Origin: Apus apus
Lineage: Eukaryota; Chordata; Aves; Apodiformes; Apodidae
Length of the DNA: 64,000 nt
Reading direction: 5' to 3'
NCBI RefSeq assembly: GCF_020740795.1
Contig: NC_067304.1
Span: forward strand, 2,904,056-2,968,055
Shown: positions 44,624-58,324 of the stretch, piece after piece
Layout of the letters: each line of letters begins with the position of its first letter
Numbering within the stretch: position 1 is the stretch's first letter
The notes under the pieces: model-generated
Seen by the model: the letters and a program-made list of their open reading frames with translations, nothing else
What the model was told of the DNA's origin: nothing
The model's database searches: none
Made by a program: the position numbers and the translations under genes

Positions 44624-46062
44624 CTGAAGACTTCCCTAGGAGAGAGAGTTTGAAAAACAGACTGAAACCTGGATTTCCCTTCCCCCTCCCCTTTTTCACA
44701 TGCCTCCTCTATCCAGCAAGGCATGGGCAGCAGCCTGTGGCAGAGCAAGTGTTGAGTGCTGCAATTTAGTGCAAGGTGGGATTTTATTTTCTTTTTGTCA
44801 GCTTGGGTTTTTTTTGTTTTCTTTTTGGTTTTTTTTTGGTTGTGTTTTTTTTTGTTGTTGTTTTGCTTCTTTGGATCTGTATTTTGTAAAATACATTTTG
44901 TGCATGAAGTGCCCCTTTCCCTTGACACCTTTTTTCCATGGCCTGGCAAGTCAAGGCTGCCACTTTTGCCTCTGCCTTGTGTTCTGAAGTGTCCCCTTTG
45001 TGTCATCCCAGCCATAGCCACTTTTTTTGTTTGTTTTTTTTTTTTTTTCTTAATTAAAAAGACTTCAAATGTGAGATCAGCTCTTTAAGTCTTAGTCTGT
45101 ACTGTAAGGTGCTGCTCAGACCTGTGTGATGGTCACTTTCAGCCCCTATGTATGAACTTTATTTTTTAGATGGAGAATCTAACATTTTAATTTTGCAGGA
45201 ATTTTTTTTTAATCCTGGTCTGCTTCTGAAAAGAAGGGTTCCTAATGAATCTGTTTGCCTTTTGTTCTGTTTTATTTTTTTAAAAAAACAACAAACAAAC
45301 ACAAATAACTACACGTTCTGTGGCAGTGCTAGTGGCTGGGCCAGTTTACTCCCTGATTTAGTGCAGTGACACTTGAAGTTGAGGGCAGAGTTTTGATCAC
45401 CTGCAGACATCCCTGCTGCTCTGTTGCTTCTCCTCCAGCTTCCACCAACCTCTCTGCATTTCCATCCAAGTGAAAAGGAGTTGGTCTTTTTAACACTTGG
45501 CCAAAAAAGAAGGTATTTCCTCAGAAATACTATGATAGAAACTGAGTTTCATTGTCTGTGGTAGGAATTTGGGATTCAACGTGGGGTCAAAGTCTGGCAA
45601 ACTGGAGCGTCGCTCACCACTGCTGTTCTGCTGATCCTGCTGATGTCTCTTCTTGTCCACATGCCTTATTCTGTGCTGAACTGGATACTTGTGTCATTCT
45701 TGCTAAAGCTGAGTGTTCCTGCACGACCCCTGGGTTGGATACCCATGTGTGTCCCTGGAAAGACGTCCTGGAGGGGGGGGTTGGAAAAATATTCGGGTGT
45801 TCAATCTCTTGTCCTGTGGTTCTGCAGCACTTACAGTTGCACCATGGAGCATGCTCAAAATGTTGGAAACTCTCCCTCTGGGAAAGGTACAGCTGATTCC
45901 TGAGCAGAATTGCTAGCTGGAGAAGTGCACCACTGAACAGGATAGTTCCCCTGATGCATTGGCACACTTCACATGATTTCTTTCTGTTTGTTTGTTGTTT
46001 TTATCGATGTAAGTTTCATGCTGTCTTGATTTGCCAACAGTGTTGTCTAGTTGGGAAATAAA
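44624..46062 (+). terminator. NUDT3: NUDT3 3' UTR with candidate poly(A) signals
   Basis: The 3' UTR is T-rich with long T/G runs at 44800-44870 and 45025-45050. ATTAAA lies at 45053-45058. A canonical AATAAA at 46057-46062 is followed directly by a strongly G/T-rich stretch (GTGGGAAGGGTTGGGGCTGG), the best-supported cleavage site. Further AATAAA hexamers at 46272-46277 and 46983-46988 could give longer isoforms. Confidence 0.6.
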
Positions 46063-46299
46063 GTGGGAAGGGTTGGGGCTGGGGGGAGGTGGGTTGGGAC
46101 AGGTACAAGTTTTGGGAGGGGCATTAATTAATCCCTGGCTTGGGACAAGAAGAAGTTGCTGAAGAATTCAGTGACTTCTCCTTTGTCAGAGCATAGCCAA
46201 GATGTGAAATTAAATCTGCAGTACTCTTGTTGTTTTTTTTTTCCTCCTCTTTATTTAACGAAAAATATTCTAATAAACACTCACTGTTCCAGTGTTTTC

Positions 46300-49200
46300 T
46301 CTCTTCCCAAGAAGCCCTTACAGCAGGAATATCTGCTCAAAAAATATCCATGGAGCCTGGGAGGAGGGGGATTGGTATCCTTGCTACTTTGGCAAGAAGC
46401 TGGTGATTTGCAGATCCTGTTCTGTTCCTTCCCTTGTCTTGCTTTCATCAGGCTGGAGCAGCCAGGCCAAAAGCAGTGCCAGTGGTCACCACCATGAAAA
46501 ACCAGGCATAAGGAAAAGCCCAGAGGGGATTATTCAAGGAGTAGCTTGTAACTGAGCACCTGGAATTGAGCCTAAATTACACCAGTTCAGTTCACTTCGA
46601 CTTAAGAGACGAATGTACAATTACTTTCTCACTCTGTGCTGATCGGCCTGAACCAAACTCTCTAAAGGGCTTGAAGAAGTTCAGTTTGCTGTTACAGAGC
46701 CCCCAGTGGCACCAACACAGCCATCTACTGCCTTCAATTCAGCTTTTTGGGTTTGTTTTTGTTTTTTTTTTTTGGTCTTTACTGTACAGATTAGTATGTT
46801 GAAAATGCTTTGCAACAAAACAGCTGGTACTCCTGAAAGAGTAACTGCAGTTTTAATATCAACAGCATGCACACTTTTGTTTTTCAACTAAAAATGTTTT
46901 TACAGGGCTGTTAAACTGACAATTTAGGGTAGAATATTGTTAATGACTTGCTAATGGCTTATTTGTTTGGGTCAGAAAAAAAAATAAATTGTGCCAAGAA
47001 AGTGTTTTCATGTGGCATGAATTGATGCTGTTCACACAGGAACACGGAGTGGCTGATGTTATTGCCTTCTGAACTGGAAATAGCTCCTTTCTTCAATGGA
47101 TGTGGATTTCAAACCAGGCCTCAGTCCTGTGCTGCCCAAACCTCTCCCTGCACCACACCAGTTCCCACCTTCCTCAGCATCTGAGGTTCTTCTCTAGTAG
47201 CAGGACCAGCTTCATGCCCAAGCAGTTGAAGTGATTTTATCCAAAAATGCTGTTCAGTTGGTTTGGGATTGACATTCAGGGTGTTTTGCCCAGTGACAGG
47301 AGCAGTGGGAAGGCCAAGGCTGTGCTCTGGGTTTGGCAGGACTGGTTGGTGCCTGCTTGGTTCAGCTGCTGCCACCACCAACTGCTACAAAACCCTCTAG
47401 GATTAGACTCAAGACTTCCAGTGTTGCTAAAACCAGTGCTATATTGGGCTAGTGCTGGAGATAGTGGGATTCTTACCTCAAACCATGTAGTGTCTAGTCT
47501 GGCCCCTTAAATCAAGCACTGGGATGTGTCCCAGCTTCCTGCTGAAGAATTGTGTCCTTAGCTTGGCTTTCAGCAGAGCTTTGGTCTGGGAACTGGTGTG
47601 TTGGTAGGTAAGGCAGGAATGCCAGTGCTTCCTTCAGCCAGCCTGCAGGTTTGCAGCAAATTCATCAAGTCACCCTCACTCTGCACGTTTCAGACACTTG
47701 TCTTGGCTCTTTGGGATAGATTCCAGACGTGTGGATGGTGCCCAACCTCCAGCTCAGAGGGGCTGCAGTTCATGACCTTTTGGGCCCCCCTTTCCACCCC
47801 TTAAAAACTTCCAGTCTCCTCCACAGCTTCTCAGAGGTAATTTTGCTAATAAGGTGACTTTTTTCCCCTTGCTGCTCTTCATGGTCTACCCAAGGACTCC
47901 TCACTCTTGATGCATCAAGAAGCAAGTCTGCCTGGAGAGAGGAAGAGGAGGGAGATTGTTTGCCCTTGAAGCTCTCAAGTGCTGGAGCTCCTCGTGTACC
48001 TACTTGACACCTCAGGGTTGCAAGAGGAGTGGTGAAGGAAGAGGGAGACCCACCACTCAGCACAGGGAGGTTCTTTGAGCAGTTCCCACTCCCCAACATG
48101 GATTCATTTCCTCTGGTATTGTCAAAATCAGAAATCCTCTTGTATCAGAGTTGCCTCCTGCCAGCTGGAATTTTAAATATATGTGAGACCTTTAATGGGA
48201 GCAGAGAAGCACGTTCAGCCCTTGGGCACCACAGCTTAGCCTGGTGAGCTTTTAAGCCTGAAAATACTTTAAACATCTGGATTTCTGTCACTGGAAGGGT
48301 TTGACAGACCAGCTTGGATTGCTGCTGTGGCAGGAAAGTGTCAGCTGGTGGTTTAATCTGATGCTGGGTAGTGGGTATATTGGTCTTTGTTGACCCCAGC
48401 ACGGGAGTGGGGAAAGAAAGGAGCCCCTGGGCATCAGCTTCTCCAGCAGCTGCTGCTTGGTTCTTCCTGCAGGATTTGTCAGATCCTCTACCTTTCTGGT
48501 GATCCTAAGTGATGTGTAAAACGCAGGAGGCAGGTGGACATCCCTCTGCAGAAGAGGGCCAAGGGTAATTAAATTTAGTGGAGCTGGAATGGAACAATTG
48601 GAGCTCTAGGAAGAGTCAAGTGAGGTCTGAGTGTGTGGAGCAGGGACCTCACCTCGGAAATCCTGGATGGGAGAAAACGTGTGCACCTTTGTCTTGAAGT
48701 GCTTACTGGAAGATGTGTTTGGGGTTTCAAATTTGACTTTGCTCCTGCTGAGGCTTTTCAAAGGCATGTTCCTAAAGGAAGAACCTTTTCTTTTTCAGTT
48801 AAAAGCAGCACCCATCATTTTCTGTTGGGTGAAGCTTCCCCATAGCTTTGAACAAGCATGTGTGCTGATATTGTTGCCTGGCCATGTGGTGGGACACTGC
48901 CAGGCCCAGGAGGAGACACCTTTTCCTGGGACATACCTAGAAAAAAGTGAAAAAAGGGTTTTTTTTTCCCCATTCTCCTTGGAATCTGGCAGTCAGGGCT
49001 GCTAAAAGTATTTTTGGTCACTTCATAAAGATGGATTGTTTAATTCCAGGCGACAGTTTATTGGTGACAGAAAAACTTGGTGCTGTTGCAAAGCCAGGGG
49101 AGGCTTCTGCCTTCTTTATCTTTGTGTCTCTGCTTCTCACCAGCACTGGCTGAGCTGTTTTGTGCTTTCTTAGGGTTCTCAGAGCAGCTCTGGGAAGTAG

Positions 49201-52000
49201 GGAAGGGAAGAGGAAGGGAAGAGCTCTGGTTTGAGGAGGAGAGGGACTGTGCACATCCCAGCTTTCTGTTGAGCAAGAAGGCAACTTAATTCAGAGTCAT
49301 CTTGAATGTGCCTTAAAGCAAACTCTCTAATAAACTGGAAAAAATAAATTAAAAGGGATTGGAATCTGCTAGTGTTGCTTTTTCCCCTCGTGCAGGCACA
49401 AAGCATTTAGTGGCTAAAACTGTGGGTAGGGAATGTCAGGAATCCTCAGTTCCCTTCCCAGATCTAGCAAGGACTTGGAGCCTCTGCCTCTAGCTTTTCC
49501 AGGCAGAAAATGTGGTCACCGTTTTGCAACGTGCTGGTTGCTCCAGGAGAGTAAAAACATTTGAAGCTGCACAGATCAAATGTTTGTCTCTCCAAATTAT
49601 CATGACTTTGGATCCTCTTTAGTCCCCAATTATAACAACTTGAAACAACTTTAGATCCTCCTACTCCCCAATTATACCAACTTCAGATCCTCTTTCTCGC
49701 TCTCAAAGCCACTGGTTTATCCTAAACGGATCTGTTTGTGCTTCTCACACATCCAGATGCAATGTTTGTACTTGTGTAAAGCATCCAGTGAAAGGAAACG
49801 TGGGTGTTCTGGGAATTTTGGGAAAGACAGGTTTGAATATTCACCTTTTCCCAAGTGGAAGCTGTGCCTGGTGCCCGCTCTCAGGCGAGGATCAAAACCT
49901 GTTGGTCTCTTCAGCCAGACTTTCACTAAGAAATGAAGTTGTTTCAGCCACTTGTTGGTGTGAAGTGTTCTTACCTTAATAAAAATAATCAACAACTTGG
50001 TGTAATTCCCTGACTGCTCCAGTCCTGCTTTTAAATAACTTGAGTTTTCCCTCCTGGCTCTTTTCTTCCTGCTTAATAAGAGCATCAACTAGTGGCTACC
50101 ACAGGTGACCTTGCTCCTGGTGTCCTGTCTCAGTGTTAGAGACTGTAACATACATATATACATATATATATATGTTCTTTTCTCAGTGTTAGATTGAATT
50201 TAATGTGGTTAGAAGGGGACTCTGAGCTTCAGTGGTGGAAGGTGTGTGTAGATACCTGTAGTGTTTTACTGACTGTGGTGTCATGAGGTCTGTACATAAT
50301 TGAGAGAGGTGGAGGTGACTGAAAGAAGACTTAACTGGATTGAAGATGTCTTTAGGAGATTTAGCCAATCTCTTTTTTGGTGCTAGTTGATAGGGGGTTG
50401 GTTTTCTGTTGGTTGGTTGGTTGTGGGGTGTTTTTTTTTTTGGTGGGAAAGTGAGTATTTTGAAGTTATACTTGAGAAGTTGCCTCTAGAATTGCCTCAC
50501 ATTAATCTTGGGAGGTCCAAGAGTGTTTGCTGAACTTCATGTATGTCCTGTTGTTGTTTTTTTTTCTATTTATTAAATCAGAAAATCTGGAATCATCCCT
50601 TTGCATTTTCTGCTCAGCCCTTTCCTGAGCTCTGTACCCAGGAGGACTCCCTGGCAGCACCTTGAGCTGGGGAGCAGGATCCCAGACCCTACCAGAGCAC
50701 CCCTGGCAGTGGGACAAATAACCAGGCACCAGGGATAAACAGCCCAGGGAGTGGGATGTCAGGGGGTAGGAGCGTGTCTGCCTTAGGCTTTTCCACTCCC
50801 TACTGAACCAGGATACCTCCAAGGTCAAAGCTGGGGGCTTTGACTGTCTCTCCTGGTCGTGTTGGGACGTTCAAACTCACCTTTGTGACCAAGGGTCAGT
50901 CTTTGATACCAACCCAGGTGCCCACCTGCCCTGACCTCTTGCTCAGCAGCAGCAGCCTGAGCAATCCCTGTGGAAAATGCTATTTTTTTTACACTTTGCA
51001 GCTGCTTTTCTGAGTCATTCAAGTGTCCAGGCCTGGGGGAGGGGGGGGATGATGGCAGCAGCAGAAAACACTGAGGGTTCTCCCAGGATTTCCTCCTGCT
51101 GGGATGTCTCTGGGGAGGCTCTTGTACTGCTGCTGCTGCCCAACCTTCACATGGGAATATGAGTTTGGAGGAGGAAAACTGATGTGGAGAGCAAGCTTGC
51201 TAATTTATTAGAATTACAAGAAGCCTGAGACTGTCAGTGAGTTTCAATAAATTGTAAGTTAAATACTCAGTTCTCTGTGAATTCTGGAGGGTTCTGAAGT
51301 TGTAACTCCCATAATCTGTTCTGATTTGTTCTTCTGGCTTCAGACTTATGTTCCTCACCCCAGTGCTTTGTGTTTCTAATCTTCTGGTGAAGTTAACACC
51401 TGGGGTTTTTTTTAATATATAATAAGTTAAAAATGGTTTGCAAAAACACTTTACAACTGCAAGGGCACTTTGGAAATCTAGCATTTCAGCTGATGCTTTT
51501 TCTTACTGACTTGGACTTGTTCTTACTTACAACATGTTTGTTCAGAGTCAAATGCATTCAGTAGAAAACACATTTTGTCTTTGTTGGGGCTGAGATCTTG
51601 AAGCTGATGAATAATGCAGGTGCTCTCCTGCTTAGTCTTGGCTGGCAGGTAGAGTGTAAACCTACTTCATTTTGACTTTTTCATCTGTAGTGTTTCCAGA
51701 CAGACCCGAGGGCTTGCAAACCACTCCATGCTCAGCTCTGGTACCATCACAACCCCCTTGTCCCTCCTCTCCAATCAGTCTCGGTGTGTTTTGAGCCAGA
51801 TGTTGGTGTGAAGTTGCTGATGTTAACAGCAGCAAGGGAGAGGGGGGGAGCTGGTTCTGTTCTCAAGGTGTTGCTGCTGTTGGAGTTGTGCAGGAGGGGG
51901 AGGTCATCACTGTCTTTAAAAGATTAATAATAATAATTAAAGGAAAAAAATGGTGGATGCAAGTTTGACAAGAGTGTAGGCTGTAATCTAGTGCCAACCA
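46300..52000. other. NUDT3 downstream or extended 3' UTR, no gene recognised
   Basis: No exon of a known protein is readable. A decayed tandem repeat of about 43 bp (GATCCTCTTTAGTCCCCAAT-type) lies at 49612-49700, a short TA microsatellite at 50150-50175 and GGTTGGTTGG at 50411-50425. No CR1 copy is present from here to the right-hand end. Confidence 0.55.
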
Positions 52001-54060
52001 ATAAACACGCCAGTATTTCACACACGGCTCGGCTGGCTGGTCTCTCTTCTTCCTGGTGCTGTTTCCCACATACAGGAACTTGGGGACTGGGTATTAAGGT
52101 GTCACTGGAGGAGCAAGACCTCCTGGAAGGGCCTGGTATGGTCACAGCCTGGAGAAGACGATCTGGAGAGACGGACACCAACTGCCTGAAGCTGAGATAG
52201 GGTTGTCGGAGCGTGGAGAGAACCCTGGGATAAAACCAGGGTGGGTTTTCATCTTCCTCAGGTGTTTGTGGTCCTGACCAGGAGGCGTGTGGAGCTTTGA
52301 CTCCAAAGTTGCTCAAACTGAGAGCCCTTCAGGTTTATGGGAACCAGGTGTGCTGGGGACCAAGGGGGGGTATTTCTCCTCCTTTTGGGATGGGAAGTAA
52401 AAGCCTGGGCAGGATCCGCTAACGAGCAGCCAGATCAGAGCAGCGAGGTTGTAAATGCAGCCATGGGAGCTCCCTCCTCTACCTGCAAAGTGAATGTGTC
52501 CTGGTTTGGAGATCCATCTCTTAACCCCTGTCCTTCACTAATTCCCTTTGGGATCTGAATGCATCTGGGCTCCTCCTGCACCACGTTATTGCAAGGGAGG
52601 GAAAACACAGCAGCTCATGCACAACATCCCTGCCTTCACAGCTGTGGAGCTGAGGGTGAAACTGATCTCTGCTGAGGCTGTGCTCCCCGGGGGTGGGTGG
52701 CAGCACTTCATCCCAACGTCCCTGTGTTCACAGGGTGTTTCTGGCTGGGTGAGCAGCAGGAGGGACCTGCTGCCTGGAAATCCAGCCCCTCCTGCTTAGC
52801 TGTTTAACCCGGAGCTTAGCGGCTCAGCAAAGCTGTCCCCAATTATCTGCTGGGGGCTGATGAGTCTCAGAGCTGGTTTTGGAGCAGAAATATCCCACAT
52901 CACTATTCCAGCTCTTATCTCCTGGGAAAAATGTGTGCCCCTTTTGGCTGACTGACTTCCCAAGTCTGGTCATTAAGGTGTCATGTCCCCAGGACAGGTG
53001 ACAATGCTGCCTGAAGCCCCCCTGGCATCCTTTTCCCACCCTGGGCATACATAAGGGGGAGATTCCCTCAGGGAGGAGCAGCCTTGACTCCTCCTTTTCC
53101 CCCATCTGGATGCTCTGGGCAGTGCTGGAGCTGGAGACAATATTCACTTGCGATTTAGGGAGACTGTGAGTGTTCAGGGCTGCCTCTGGCCATGCAGAGG
53201 GGCTTGGGGGACCCCTGGCTCTGCTGCTTCCATTGGGACCCCAGAGACTCCTCCAGTCAGGCTAGGCTGGCCAGGAGCTCCCTCTCCCTCTCTCTCTCTC
53301 CCTCTATCCAAGGAACTTTCCTAGAAGTTGCTGGATTGATGTTCAGCTGTGGCACAGCAGCGCCGGGCTGGGCAGCAGTGGATGGTGGTGGAGCTGAAAC
53401 CCACACGGTGTTGTCGCTGTCCCACCAGATCCAGGCATCTCTCCTGTGTCCCCAGGGTCCCCTGTGGCCACGGTGCATTCAGGGTGTCCCCAAGCTCCAT
53501 CCCTGGGCTGGGCAGGGGGTCAGGGCAATGGGTACAGGCAGGAGAAGGATTGTGGTGACGCAGCTGGTTGGGCTCTTGCTGGGCAGGTTCATCCTGGGGG
53601 CTGTGGAGCAGGAGCTGCTTTTCCCCAACATTCCCATCCCACCACTGGAAGGCTCCCAGTGCTCTGTGGTGGCACCAAGCCTCATCCCACCACCAGCCTG
53701 GTACCAGGGGACATGTCCCCCCAGCTCCACCATCACCAGGCTGCTCTATTCCACCTCATCTCTCTCAATTATAGGGTTTTTTTAGCTATGGAATGGGGCT
53801 CCCCAGTGCCCCCCGTCTGACCCGCTTAACAGGGCCATCTGGTCCCCACAAGGGCAAAGCAGATTAGGGCCAGGGATCAGGGCTGGGACATGGTCCCTGC
53901 CCTGGGAGGCACCACCAGGGCCACCTCAGCCCCTGCCCGGGGTCCCTGCGAGCACAGACCCAGGGGATCAGCTGCAGCTGGAGCCCATGGCTGGGGGGGT
54001 CCCACAGCAGCCCCAGTGACCCTGCCTGCTCAGCCTGTGCAGCTGCACCCACCGGGACCA
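52001..54060. other. Intergenic NUDT3-SMIM29, no gene recognised
   Basis: GC content rises steadily. A CT-rich microsatellite (CTCCCTCTCTCTC) lies at 53278-53308. Open frames of up to about 200 codons show no family signature and overlap on both strands, as expected from composition. Confidence 0.5.
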
Positions 54061-54440
54061 TCCCTGCACCTCCATCCATCTGTCCCTCTGCCCATCCTTC
54101 TGTCTGTCCACCCATCCACCACAACTAAGGGTGCAGGGACGCACCTGCCCACCCCGGTGTGCATCCCTCCATCCCTCCATCCATCCATCCTGCCCTCCAT
54201 CCCACCCTCCATCCATGCATCCCTCCCTCCACCCACCCACCCGTCATTTCTCCATCCATCCACCACCCGTCTGTCTGTCCACCCACCCACCCGTCCCTCT
54301 CTCCATCCTCTGTGTTCCCCCCCCATCCCTCCCTCCCTCCCTCCCTCTCTCCCTCCCTCCCTCCCTCCATCCTCTGTGTTCCCCCCCCATCCCTCCCTCC
54401 CTCCCTCCCTCTCTCCCTCCCTCCCTCCCTCCATCCTGCA
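54061..54440. repeat. CCATCCAT / CCCTCCCT simple repeats with a 64-bp tandem duplication
   Basis: CCATCCATCCATCC stretches give way to CCCTCCCTCCCT. A 64-bp segment containing CCATCCTCTGTGTTCCCC occurs twice in tandem, beginning near 54303 and 54367, apparently without mismatch. Confidence 0.92.
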
Positions 54441-54649
54441 GGTCTGTCCATCCCTCCTCTGCTTCCTCCCAGGAGCCCCCCCCGTTTCCCTTCCTCCCTT
54501 TTCCCATTTCCCCCGTTTTTCCCCTTTCCTCCCTGTTCCCTCTTCCCGATTCATCTCCCCTTTCCCCCCTCCCCCTTTATCCCTTTCCCCCCCTCCCCCC
54601 CCCCCCCGGTCCCTCCCGGTCTCTGCCGCCCCCTCCCGGCCCGGCGCTG

Positions 54650-54782
54650 TCACTGCTCCTTAAGCCCCGCCCACTCACCCATCAAGCCACACCCATTCCC
54701 AATTAAGCCCCTCCCTAAAACCCCGCCCCCTCCCACAAAGCCACGCCCTCCCCATCACGCGCCGCGCGGGTTCCGGGTGCAG
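54650..54782 (+). promoter_or_regulatory. SMIM29: Candidate SMIM29 promoter and short non-coding exon 1
   Basis: A cluster of Sp/KLF boxes (CCCCGCCC at 54665, CCACACCC at 54687, CCCCGCCC at 54721, CCACGCCC at 54741) lies just upstream of a CpG-dense GCGCCGCGCGG. A donor TGCAG|GTGGGG at 54782/54783 could end the first non-coding exon, and the next acceptor, TTCGCAG, is at 55293. The promoter call is inferred from composition and position. Confidence 0.5.
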
Positions 54783-54944
54783 GTGGGGCGGGGCCGGGGG
54801 GGGAGCGGCTGGAATTTGGGGAGGGGGCTGAGGGGGCTGAGGGGTCACCCCCCCCACCCCCCCCCACAGCCCCCACTGGGGGTCCCCGCTGCTGGGCCCA
54901 CCCCCTCCCAGCCCCCTCCCGGTACCCCCCGCCCCCCCCGGGGT

Positions 54945-56548
<1,604 letters not shown>

Positions 56549-56874
56549 AGCCAAGTGGATGGAGAGCTGGGACCCAATCCTTGCCCTCGGGAGCGAGGGA
56601 CAACGGTGTCAGTGCCACCACCATCCCCTGGGAAGGCCGGGATGTGCCACGGTGGTGACACCAGCAGGAAGCTGATCCCACAGGACTGACCATCAGGGGT
56701 TACACCTCCCACCTCAGCTCCTATTTTTGCTGTTTGGTTTGTTGGGTTTCTTTGGGGTTTTTTTGCTGGAACTACCCCCACTAGCTCCTTAAAACCCACC
56801 GAGCAGGCCAGGGAGGGTGGGCTCTGGGGGCTTTGCTGAGGGCAGGAGGCAGAGGAGCAACGTTGGCTGGAGCA

Positions 56875-56880
56875 AATAAA
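56875..56880 (+). terminator. SMIM29: SMIM29 polyadenylation signal AATAAA
   Basis: AATAAA lies about 330 nt after the SMIM29 stop, followed by GATGTTTCTTC. It faces the HMGA1 poly(A) signal about 330 bp away on the other strand. Confidence 0.85.
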
Positions 56881-57207
56881 GATGTTTCTTCATTCAGCCA
56901 AGAGCCTTGGGCAGGGAGGGGTTTTCTTTTTTGGCTGCCAGACCAGGGGGCCACCCCCACACCCGAGAGGGTTGGCATCGTGGGTCCCTGTCGTGGCAGC
57001 ATCATGGCTTGGTTTGGTGGTCAAAAGAAGTGGGAGGTTTTTTTGGGGGGGAATGGTGGGGTTTGGCTTGTTTCTCTTTCCACCAGCAGCTCCTTCCTGT
57101 CCCCACGGAGAATCCCTGGCACTGTCCTGGATGGAAAAGCTACCTGGAAAACCTCTTCCCACCCCAGCCAGAGCCCAGGCCAGAGGCATCCAACATCCAG
57201 AAAATGT

Positions 57208-57213
57208 TTTATT
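57208..57213 (-). terminator. HMGA1: HMGA1 polyadenylation signal (AATAAA on the minus strand)
   Basis: TTTATT on + reads AATAAA on -, about 1.1 kb downstream of the HMGA1 stop, so the 3' UTR is a single exon of about 1.13 kb (58324 down to about 57190). The long U-rich stretches at about 57420-57450 and 57600-57650 (A-rich on +) belong to this UTR. Confidence 0.8.
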
Positions 57214-57564
57214 CAAGTAACTGCAAACAGGAAACCAAAAGTGGACCAAAAAGAAAAATAAACCCAAACCAAACCCCATTTTTTTTTTTTTCTCCCACCG
57301 TGCTCGCCCGGCACCGACCTCCAACGTGCAGGGGCAGTGTTGGTGGGAGGGAGCATCCCATGGTCCCCCCCACCCCACCAGCCTTTATCCCTTGGAGCAG
57401 CAGAGCAACCTAGTCTTAAAAATAACAATTAAAAAAAAAAAACCAAAACAGAGGGGAAAACCAAACAAAATAACCCCCCGGACCCCAGCGACGCCCCGAA
57501 AAAGGAACCAGGGAGCCAGGGATGTCCCTGGCAGCTGGTTCAGAGAGTGGAACTTAAATATCCA

Positions 57565-57571
57565 GAGGTAG
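57565..57571 (-). promoter_or_regulatory. let-7 seed match (7mer-m8) in the HMGA1 3' UTR
   Basis: GAGGTAG on + reads CTACCTC in the HMGA1 mRNA, complementary to let-7 nucleotides 2-8. The base after it is T, so it is not an 8mer. Confidence 0.6.
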
Positions 57572-58299
57572 CTGTGAATGAAAGGAAACCAACAAAAGTA
57601 CTTTAAAAAAAAAAAACAAAAACCAAACAAATAATTAAAAAAAAATAATGAAAATGATGTCTCTCTCAGAAGTCAGGAGGAAGGGGCTGCCCTGAGCCAG
57701 CCCCCCTTTGGGACCCCCAGGGAGGGGCACCCAGGTGTCACCGTGGGAGCTGCTCCCACAAACTTAAGAGCAGTGCACCCAGAACCTGGAGGGGGGGCAC
57801 GCACGGGTTGGGGGGGGCTGCCTGGGGTAGCAGCAGGCCCGAGCAAAGGGTTAATGCATCTGTGGGGTCTTGCCTTTGCTGCCCCCCCTCCCCTTTCTTT
57901 GCCCTGCAAAGCTCAGTCCTGGTTGGGGGTTGGGGGGAGCAACCAGCACTTGCTTTGGATGGGTGAGATCACGGCCTGGGCGTGGGGGGCAGTGAAGGTG
58001 GGGGGGGTCCCAGCCTTGGCTCTCTGCCAGGTACCTGCTTTGCCCCCCACCAAGCCCAGGGGAGAGGAAAGGGAACCAGGGGTGGGTGGTGCCCCCCCTC
58101 CCCAGGACAGGGGGTTGTAGGGGGTATTTTCCAGTGCTGCCATTGTCTGAGGGTGAGGAAGAAGTGGAGGGAGGGAGGAGGAAGAAGCCAGGGTGGTGCA
58201 GGGGTGGGGGGGGGGGTGGTGTGTTTCTTCCCATTCCTCTTCCCCCCCCTCCCCTCCTTCCCCAGCCCTGGCTGCCGAGGACGTGGGAGCATCGGGCGA

Positions 58300-58307
58300 T
58301 GAGGTAG
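58300..58307 (-). promoter_or_regulatory. let-7 8mer seed match just after the HMGA1 stop codon
   Basis: TGAGGTAG on + reads CTACCTCA in the mRNA, a full 8mer let-7 site starting about 17 nt after the stop codon. Confidence 0.65.
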
Positions 58308-58324
58308 CGCCGGTTCGGGAGGTT

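Noticed and set aside
49717-50088. 123-codon minus-strand frame downstream of NUDT3
   Set aside because: No family signature, no splice partner, and it spans a decayed tandem repeat margin; likely chance.
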